Shown: one piece after another, positions 14,361 through 19,738 of the stretch | Position numbering within the stretch: position 1 is the stretch's first letter | Layout of the letters: each line of letters starts with the position of its first letter | NCBI GenBank assembly: GCA_017509065.1 | Contig: JAFWQM010000176.1 | Coordinates: 1 to 19,738, forward strand | Direction of reading: 5' to 3' | DNA length: 19,738 bases | From: Clostridia bacterium | GTDB lineage: Bacteria > Bacillota_A > Clostridia > Christensenellales > Aristaeellaceae | Made by a program: the position numbers and the translations under genes | The notes under the pieces: generated by a model | Told to the model about the DNA's origin: nothing | Seen by the model: only the letters and a program-made list of their open reading frames with translations | Database searches by the model: none

Positions 14361-14410
14361 GGGTGGGAAATACACCAAAGATACCGCAGAATGGGTGGGA
14401 AATACACCAA
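14361..14410. repeat. Two 18-base direct repeats, iteron-like
   Basis: GGGTGGGAAATACACCAA occurs at 14361-14378 and identically at 14393-14410, 32 bp apart. Each copy contains the dyad GGTG-N7-CACC, so each could be a protein-binding half pair. A 12-base palindrome lies ten bases upstream and a TATAAT box 20 bases downstream. Confidence 0.75.
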
Positions 14411-14727
14411 CATTTGTTCTCATTGAATGGTATAATGTTTATGTGACCAGGTAAACTCTGTAATGCTTGCAAGAACAAGTGAATTGCTTTCATGGATGCC
14501 TAAAGTGATCTGGTGCGGCGTAAACCGTCCTAAGAAAACCAGAATGTTCCTGGTCGCATGAATTGTACGAGGCACACATTTGGCGGCAGCGCCGAAGCGA
14601 ATCTTGAAAATTGAACAGCCTGGATCCAATATACGCGCTTTCATGGGAAGCATAAAAACAGTGCAGGGAAAACATGAACTGTATAAAAATATGATGAAGG
14701 AAAACAATAGGAGGGAGGTGAGAACGG

Positions 14728-14973
14728 ATGCAGATCGACGTACACGCAAAAGAAAAAATCGTCTGCGTGTGGCTGAACCATGCGGATCAGGAAAGCACTG
14801 GGACGAAAGAAAAACTGAAAGCGCTGTACGCGGAATACAAAAGAAAAAAGTATCTGGTATCCGTTTTTTTCTCCGGCAAAGAGGATGTATCGGAGCTGAC
14901 GCTGGAGCTGCTCCAGTATAATAAGAAAAAGCTGGAGCAGGATAGAATGGTACATGAAAAGGCGGTCATCTAA
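14728..14973 (+). CDS. Small conserved-looking hypothetical protein of mobile-element type, 81 aa
   Basis: The gene has a very strong ribosome binding site (GGAGGGAGGTGAG ahead of ATG), which argues that it is real. The protein begins MQIDVHAKEKIVCVWLNHAD, continues with a charged helix (LKALYAEYKRKKYLVSVFFSG) and ends in a Lys/Glu-rich helix (LLQYNKKKLEQDRMVHEKAV). I recall similar small proteins from mobile elements of gut Firmicutes, where they lie near relaxase or recombinase genes, but no function is known to me. No signal peptide and no membrane helix. It precedes the recombinase in the same direction, separated by a nested hairpin and a separate promoter. It supports reading this region as part of an integrated element. 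Confidence 0.75.
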   Translation: MQIDVHAKEKIVCVWLNHADQESTGTKEKLKALYAEYKRKKYLVSVFFSGKEDVSELTLELLQYNKKKLEQDRMVHEKAVI

Positions 14974-15039
14974 ACAACCTTGTTTGATGAAGATGATTAT
15001 ATGATATATGAAAAAGGCAGCTTTCTTGGTAAGGGACGA

Positions 15040-15079
15040 ATCGCCAAAGACCGCCAGTGGCGGAAATATCTTTGGCGAT
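15040..15079 (+). terminator. Nested hairpin between the small gene and the recombinase promoter
   Basis: ATCGCCAAAGA (15040-15050) pairs perfectly with TCTTTGGCGAT (15069-15079) and encloses an inner hairpin CCGCC-AGT-GGCGG (15051-15063). Only GAGAAAAATC follows, with no T-run, so terminator is the likeliest but not a proven role. A recombinase binding site is possible. Confidence 0.5.
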
Positions 15080-15094
15080 GAGAAAAATCGTATC

Positions 15095-15142
15095 TTGTCA
15101 AGGATCGTTCTCTGTGTTACAATATATATGAAGAAATCTTCA
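15095..15142 (+). promoter_or_regulatory. Promoter of the recombinase gene with a dyad at the start site
   Basis: TTGTCA (15095-15100), a 17-bp spacer and TACAAT (15118-15123) form a strong sigma-A-type promoter. Right after it TGAAGA-AA-TCTTCA (15129-15142) is a perfect dyad that would cover the transcription start, a plausible repressor site. Confidence 0.75.
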
Positions 15143-15158
15143 TTTGGAAGTGATAGCA

Positions 15159-17333
15159 TTGATAGAACGATTTACCATAGCGGGATACGCCCGAATCTCG
15201 GTAGACGATGAACTGAACCAGGAAAACACGTCCATTGAGAACCAAAAGGCCATCATTTCAGACTTTGTGAAGCAGCGGTTCCCGGAAAGCGAATTGGTGT
15301 TTTACGAGGACAGGGATAAATCGGGTTACACCTTTGAGCAGCGCGACGGGTATCAGCGGATGCGAAGGAAGCTGATGGCGCACCAGATCGACATCCTGAT
15401 CGTGAAGGACTTTTCCCGCTTCTCCCGCCGGAACAGCCGGGGCCTGGTGGAGCTGGAGGACCTGCGGGACGCGGGGGTGCGCATCATTTCCATCGGCGAC
15501 GGCATCGATTACCCCAATGACGACGATTGGCTGAAAATCCAATTCCAGTTCCTGATCAACGAAATGCCGGTGACCGACACATCCAAGAAGGTGCGCGCCG
15601 TGGTGCGCCGCCGTCAGGAGGATGGGAAATGGATTTGCGCCGCGCCTTATGGCTACATCGTCACGGAAAGCCAGCAGTTTGAAATCGTGCCCACGGAAGC
15701 GGAAATTGTGCGGCTGATTTACCAAAGATACTTGGGGGGCTGGGGGTACAAGCGCATCGCCAACAGCCTGACGGACGAGGGGATCCCCACGCCACGGATG
15801 AGCGAAAAAACTCGCGTAGAAATGAAGGGCAGGGAGTATCACCGGAAGTGCCGCCCGGAGTGGAGCATCATCAGCGTGCAGACCATCCTGACCAATGATT
15901 TTTACATCGGAACCCTGCGCCAGGGGAAGTATTACCGGAAGAAAATCAACGGCAAGGATGTGAAGCGGGACGAGGACGAGCACATCGTCCTCGAAAACCA
16001 TCACCAGCCCATCATTGATTACCGCACCTTCGCCACGGTAAAGGATATGATTGACCGCCGGGCCGCCAGCGATTATACCGGAATCAAGAAAAACGAGAAT
16101 GCCTACACCGGTTTTCTTCGCTGCGGGGACTGCGGATCGCCCATGTTCACCATGAGCCGGGCCACGGGGGTGGACGCTTACCATTGCGGGGCATATCACC
16201 GCAGGGGCCTGAAAGCCTGCACCAGCCATTACACCAAGACCAGCACCCTGGACGAGCTGCTGAAAATGTACCTGAAAAAGGTGCGGGACAATGCCCAAGG
16301 GATGATCGACAAGCTGAACGGCGAGCTGAGCCAGGAGGAAGAGGACATTGACGAAGCGGAGCGCAGCGTGAAGAACCTGACGGACGTGGTGGAGGATTTG
16401 CAGGAGGAGCTGAAAGCCACCAAGCGCCAGCGCATCCGCGATCTGATGAAGCATCCCGAACAGGCGGCTTTGCTGGAAGAAACCTACGATGAAATGGAAA
16501 GCAGCCTGGTGGAACGCATCACCGGCTTGCAAAACCAGATCACCCTGAACCAGAACCGGCGGAACCTGATCATTCGTGTGAACCGGAAAGCCAAGACAGC
16601 CCTTCAAATCTTCGATGAAATCCTGGAAAAGGATCATCTGGACAACCGGGACCTGGGGCTCCTGGTGGAGGAAATTCTGATTTACACCGATCACATCGAC
16701 GTAAAGCTGAAAGCGGATATCGACGCCCTGCTGAATTCCGGCACCGTGACGGACGCGGAAACAGGGGAAGCCGTAAATTTTAAACGAGGCACAAAGGGAC
16801 AGGTCATGCTGCTCCAGCGCTCCAAAAACACGCGGAACAGAGCCTTTTGTGTCAATACGATCAGCGACGGTGACCCGCTGGAAATTTACACGGACCGGGA
16901 CGGGGAAGTGATTTTGAAGAAGTATTCCCCCATTGGGGAAATGAGCTCCTTTGCCAAGGATTACACGGAATCGCTGTTCCGGTCCTTAGGGCACATCGCG
17001 TGCATCGTGGACCGAGACCAGGTGGTGGCGGCCAGCGGGGTGAGCAAAAAAGAGCTATGGGATAAGCCCATCAGCCCCGATTTAGAAAGCGCTATTCAGG
17101 CGCGGCAGACGGTGAGCAGCAACCGCACAGGCGCGGGCAGGATCGTGCCCGTGACCAACGAGGAGGACGTATCCGGCTACACGGCCCAGGTGGTGTCGCC
17201 CATCATCGCGGACGGGGAAGCCATCGGCGCGGTGCTGCTTTTGTCCCGGGAGCAGGGCGCCCGGATGGGCGATACGGAAATCAAGGTGGCGGAAACGGCG
17301 GCTGGCATCGTGGGCCGCCAGATGGAGCAATAA
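15159..17333 (+). CDS. Large serine recombinase fused in frame to the C-terminal part of SpoVT
   Basis: About 724 residues. I prefer the TTG at 15159 because GGAAGTG lies just upstream; the frame is open from a TTG at 15144. The recombinase part has the resolvase/invertase catalytic domain (YARISVDDE with the catalytic Ser, KDFSRFSRR), a recombinase domain (APYGYIV, YLGGWGYKRIANSLTDEGIPTP, SVQTILTNDFYIGTLRQGK), a zinc ribbon (LRCGDCGSPMF ... YHCGAYHRRGLKACTSH) and a long coiled coil (about 375-475). From about residue 570 (SDGDPLEIY, DNA 16866 onward) the sequence turns into SpoVT without a stop: DRDGEVILKKYSP, then the GAF-like domain to VETAAGIVGRQMEQ, the normal SpoVT end. The first about 30 residues of SpoVT are absent. 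This fits an attachment site inside spoVT with the recombinase's 3' end over it; a deletion fusion is the alternative. Confidence 0.9.
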   Translation: MIERFTIAGYARISVDDELNQENTSIENQKAIISDFVKQRFPESELVFYEDRDKSGYTFEQRDGYQRMRRKLMAHQIDILIVKDFSRFSRRNSRGLVELEDLRDAGVRIISIGDGIDYPNDDDWLKIQFQFLINEMPVTDTSKKVRAVVRRRQEDGKWICAAPYGYIVTESQQFEIVPTEAEIVRLIYQRYLGGWGYKRIANSLTDEGIPTPRMSEKTRVEMKGREYHRKCRPEWSIISVQTILTNDFYIGTLRQGKYYRKKINGKDVKRDEDEHIVLENHHQPIIDYRTFATVKDMIDRRAASDYTGIKKNENAYTGFLRCGDCGSPMFTMSRATGVDAYHCGAYHRRGLKACTSHYTKTSTLDELLKMYLKKVRDNAQGMIDKLNGELSQEEEDIDEAERSVKNLTDVVEDLQEELKATKRQRIRDLMKHPEQAALLEETYDEMESSLVERITGLQNQITLNQNRRNLIIRVNRKAKTALQIFDEILEKDHLDNRDLGLLVEEILIYTDHIDVKLKADIDALLNSGTVTDAETGEAVNFKRGTKGQVMLLQRSKNTRNRAFCVNTISDGDPLEIYTDRDGEVILKKYSPIGEMSSFAKDYTESLFRSLGHIACIVDRDQVVAASGVSKKELWDKPISPDLESAIQARQTVSSNRTGAGRIVPVTNEEDVSGYTAQVVSPIIADGEAIGAVLLLSREQGARMGDTEIKVAETAAGIVGRQMEQ
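16866..17333 (+). pseudogene. spoVT: spoVT 3' part, separated from its 5' end
   Basis: These codons encode the second half of the SpoVT AbrB domain (GDPLEIYTDRDGEVILKKYSP is nearly the Bacillus sequence) and the complete C-terminal GAF-like domain (SLGHIACIVDRDQVV, SGVSKKELWDK, VSPIIADGEAIGAVLLLS, ending in RQMEQ). SpoVT is a forespore regulator acting with sigma-G. Its DNA binding needs the missing N-terminal strand-swapped half (usually MKATGIVRRIDDLGRVVIPKEI), which I cannot find in the window. As it stands this part can be made only as the tail of the recombinase. It is well conserved and uninterrupted, which argues against old decay. Confidence 0.85.
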
Positions 17334-17336
17334 GCG

Positions 17337-17378
17337 AAAAACCGCACGGAGGGGTTTGCGAACCTTCCGGGCGGTTTT
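17337..17378. terminator. Bidirectional terminator between the spoVT part and carB-dapF
   Basis: AAAACCGC pairs with GCGGTTTT, with CGGAGG / CCTTCCG pairing further inside, around a GGTTTGCGAA loop. A-run and T-run on the two sides allow termination in both directions between the convergent genes. Confidence 0.8.
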
Positions 17379-17419
17379 AATGCTGTCTCTGGCAGTCAGC
17401 GAAGCGGTGATGAAGTATA

Positions 17420-19738
17420 TTACGCGATTCCTTCAAATACATACGTGACTTCGCCGGTGAGGATGACGCGCTCCTCCGTGCAGTTTACGGTCAGGTCACC
17501 CCCAGCCAATTTGACCACGATATCCCGCCCAGTGGGGCACAGGCCGGTTTTCACCGCCGCGGCCACGGCGGCGCAGGCTCCGGTGCCGCAGGCTAAGGTT
17601 TCCCCGCTGCCACGCTCCCACACCCGCATGCGCAGGGTGGTGGGATTGATTACCCGCACAAATTCCGTGTTCACCCGCTCGGGGAAGATTTCCGCGTACT
17701 CGAACTGCGGGCCGATGTCAGAAAGGTCGATGCCGTCGATGGCGTCCAAGAACACCACGCAATGGGGATTGCCTACCGACACGCAGGTGACGGCGTATTC
17801 TTTTCCGCCGATGGTCAGGGTTTGGTTCACCACTTCCGGGGTGTCGGCCACTACCGGCACCTGCTCCGCCGCGAAGGACGCTTTGCCCATGTCCACAGAA
17901 ACGGAATTCACCTTGCCGTCCCGCAGGTAGGCGCGCAGATGATGCACCTTGCCGCCCATTTCGATGGACAGGTATTCGCTGCGCACATAACCCTTATCGT
18001 AGAGGTACTTCGCCACACAGCGGATGTTGTTTCCCGCCATTTTGCCTTCGCTGCCGTCCTTGTTGAAGGACCGCATTTTGGCGTCGGCAATATCGGATTT
18101 TTCGATCAGGACGATCCCGTCTCCGCCGATGCCGAAGTGCGGCGCGCACAGCTGCACGCACAGGGATTCCGGGCAGGTGATGGCCCCGTCGAAGTTTTCA
18201 ATGAAGATGTAGTCGTTGCCGCAGCTCTGCATCTTGGCAAAATGGATGCGCTGCCGCCACGCCCGCATGTGGTTGATGTCGATGAGCTCGATGTTCTGAG
18301 CCGTAAAGCGGCTCGCCATGATGTCCGCCAGGGCCCCGGCGGTGTCCAAGCTGGTCAGGCAGGGGATGCCAAGCTGCATGGCCTTCCGGTGCAGCACGGT
18401 ATAGTCCCCGATGGTGGCGTCCTTGACGGCCCCGGTGTACACGATGTAGTGCACGCTTCCGCTTTCCATGAGGCCGGTGATCTCGTCGTTCTCCGTTGCG
18501 TTGGCAACGGCTTTGACGGGAATGCCCAGGCTTTCGATGGCCTTGGCCGTTCCGGTGGTGGCGTAGAGGCTGAGGCCCAAATCATAAAGCCGTTTCGCCA
18601 GAGAAATGATCTCCTGATAATCGTTTTCCTCCACGCTGAGCAGCACGCCGGTTTTGTGCTTGCTGTTCGCGGCGGGCACCTTGAAGCCCGCCGCGGTGAG
18701 GCCCTTGAACAGCGCTTCCGGCAGGGTCTTGCCGATACCCAATACCTCGCCGGTGGATTTCATTTCGGGCCCTAAGATGCTGTTGGCGTCGTTCAGCTTT
18801 TCAAAGGAGAATACCGGCACCTTGCAGGCCACATAGGGCGGCGTGCGGTATAACCCCGCGCCGTAGCCCAAGTCGATCAGCTTTTCCCCCAGCATCACCT
18901 TGGAAGCCAGGTCCACCATGGGCACCTTGGTCACTTTGCTGATATAAGGCACCGTGCGGCTGGCACGGGGATTCACCTCGATCACGTACAGTTCATTGTT
19001 GTAAATCAGGTATTGGATGTTCACCAGGCCTTTTGTTCCCAAAGCTAAGGCCAGCTTTTCGGAGCAGTCGCAGATTTTCCGCAGGAACACGTCGTTCAGG
19101 TTATAAGGCGGATACACGGCGATGGAGTCGCCGGAGTGGATGCCCGCCCGCTCGATGTGCTCCATGATGCCGGGGATCAGCACGTCGGTGCCGTCGGAAA
19201 TCACGTCCACTTCCAATTCAATGCCCGGCAGATACTGGTCGATCAGAACGGGATTATCGATGCCGCCCGCCAGAATCTTTTCCATGTAGGCCACGGTGTG
19301 CTCTTTGGCGCGGGAAATGGTCATGTTCTGCCCGCCGATCACGTAGGAGGGCCGCAGCAAAACGGGATAGCCCAATTCCTCGGCGGCGTTTACCGCTTCT
19401 TCCAAGGTACGCACGCCCATGCCCTTGGGGCGACGGATGCCGAAATTCTCCAGCAGCGCGTCGAAGCGCTCCCGGTCCTCGGCGATGTCGATAGATTCGG
19501 CAGAGGTGCCCAAAATGCGAACGCCTTTTTCATCCAGGAATTTTGTCAATTTGATGGCCGTCTGTCCGCCGAAAGCCACCACCACGCCGATAGGCTTCTC
19601 CACCTCGATGATCTTCATCACGTCTTCGGGACACAGGGGCTCAAAGTACAGCCGGTCGGCGGTGTCATAGTCGGTGGACACCGTTTCCGGGTTGTTGTTG
19701 ATGATCACCACGTCGTAGCCCATTTCCCGCAGGGTCCA
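17420..19738 (-). CDS. carB-dapF: CarB (C-terminal half) fused to complete diaminopimelate epimerase DapF
   Basis: The frame is open to the right edge (WTLRE before the first internal ATG), so the N-terminal half of CarB is outside the window. Residues about 1-385 are the second ATP-grasp unit of carbamoyl-phosphate synthase large subunit (INNNPETVSTDYDTADRLYFEPL, LRPSYVIGGQNM, VIEVNPRASRTVPYISKVT). About 365-480 is the MGS-like regulatory domain (YATTGTAKAIESLGI, LGIPCLTSLDTAGALAD). At about 493 DapF begins without a linker (IHFAKMQSCGNDYIF) and runs 275 residues, the normal DapF length. Both catalytic cysteines are present: Cys569 in GNNIRC and Cys712 in LACGTGAC, 143 apart as in E. coli DapF. 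The product would make carbamoyl phosphate for pyrimidines and arginine and also interconvert LL- and meso-diaminopimelate for lysine and peptidoglycan. Each part looks active; the fusion is the odd feature. Confidence 0.93.
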   Translation of the reverse strand, partial: WTLREMGYDVVIINNNPETVSTDYDTADRLYFEPLCPEDVMKIIEVEKPIGVVVAFGGQTAIKLTKFLDEKGVRILGTSAESIDIAEDRERFDALLENFGIRRPKGMGVRTLEEAVNAAEELGYPVLLRPSYVIGGQNMTISRAKEHTVAYMEKILAGGIDNPVLIDQYLPGIELEVDVISDGTDVLIPGIMEHIERAGIHSGDSIAVYPPYNLNDVFLRKICDCSEKLALALGTKGLVNIQYLIYNNELYVIEVNPRASRTVPYISKVTKVPMVDLASKVMLGEKLIDLGYGAGLYRTPPYVACKVPVFSFEKLNDANSILGPEMKSTGEVLGIGKTLPEALFKGLTAAGFKVPAANSKHKTGVLLSVEENDYQEIISLAKRLYDLGLSLYATTGTAKAIESLGIPVKAVANATENDEITGLMESGSVHYIVYTGAVKDATIGDYTVLHRKAMQLGIPCLTSLDTAGALADIMASRFTAQNIELIDINHMRAWRQRIHFAKMQSCGNDYIFIENFDGAITCPESLCVQLCAPHFGIGGDGIVLIEKSDIADAKMRSFNKDGSEGKMAGNNIRCVAKYLYDKGYVRSEYLSIEMGGKVHHLRAYLRDGKVNSVSVDMGKASFAAEQVPVVADTPEVVNQTLTIGGKEYAVTCVSVGNPHCVVFLDAIDGIDLSDIGPQFEYAEIFPERVNTEFVRVINPTTLRMRVWERGSGETLACGTGACAAVAAAVKTGLCPTGRDIVVKLAGGDLTVNCTEERVILTGEVTYVFEGIA

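Larger units (their letters stand above)
13742..14727. other. Intergenic region with promoter, hairpin repeats and iteron-like repeats, no convincing gene
   Basis: Contents: the ATPase promoter, hairpin repeat copies B and C, a TATACATGTATA palindrome (14339-14350) and two 18-base direct repeats (14361-14410). TATAATGTTTATG occurs twice (from 14255 and from 14431), the second a candidate -10 region. The short frames here lack ribosome binding sites and homology I recognise. Confidence 0.6.

Noticed and set aside
15894..15908. TTTTTACATCGG resembling a LytTR repeat
   Set aside because: It is inside the recombinase coding region, has one changed base, no partner 21 bp away and no promoter.
1..19738. 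CRISPR arrays, rRNA and tRNA genes
   Set aside because: No regularly spaced identical repeats with spacers and no cloverleaf or rRNA-like stretches were seen on either strand by eye.

Overview
The window looks like a low-redundancy stretch of a GC-rich, spore-forming member of the Clostridia (Firmicutes), probably an uncultured gut or rumen lineage. Reasons: a SpoVT-type sporulation regulator segment, strong AGGAGG ribosome binding sites, AgrC/LytTR-type signalling, Tn-type large serine recombinases, meso-diaminopimelate synthesis (DapF), and reverse-order GH3 enzymes of the kind known from Ruminococcus and Butyrivibrio. The genus cannot be read from the sequence.

Layout. 1-389: 3' end of a large serine recombinase, the right end of a mobile element lying mostly outside the window. 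463-3486 (minus): a 1007-residue membrane-anchored family 3 glycoside hydrolase with inverted domain order. 3673-8312 (minus): a compact signalling locus. A LytTR response regulator and an AgrC-like sensor kinase lie at the upstream end, followed by three secreted proteins (a 240-aa protein, a CE1-like esterase and a 201-aa protein). The regulator and each of the three secreted genes has its own promoter with the same geometry: two 10-bp repeats 21 bp apart, the nearer one 4 bp upstream of the -35. This reads as an autoregulated local LytTR regulon. 8496-10335 (minus): a small four-helix membrane protein coupled to a second GH3, which has lost its N-terminal half. At about 10312 the broken GH3 abuts a 5'-truncated, oppositely oriented glycerol-1-phosphate dehydrogenase (araM-like, to 11403). 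Both genes lack their 5' ends at the same point, as expected from one deletion between divergent genes or from a mis-joined contig.

11404-15143 is AT-richer. It holds several copies of a hairpin repeat, a very stable 18-bp hairpin, an ATPase/DUF234 gene (12308-13741, minus) with a perfect consensus promoter embedded in three operator-like half sites, and a small mobile-element-type protein (14728-14973). 15159-17333 is a large serine recombinase that runs in frame into the C-terminal five-sixths of SpoVT. The sporulation regulator therefore appears interrupted by an integrated element, in the style of the sigK/skin elements, or fused to it by deletion. Convergent to this, 17420 to the right edge encodes a fusion of the C-terminal half of carbamoyl-phosphate synthase large subunit (CarB) with a complete diaminopimelate epimerase (DapF).

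The most interesting points are the recombinase-SpoVT junction, the rigidly spaced LytTR promoter set, the CarB-DapF fusion and the operator-rich ATPase promoter. All family assignments come from recognising motifs by eye; no database search was run.
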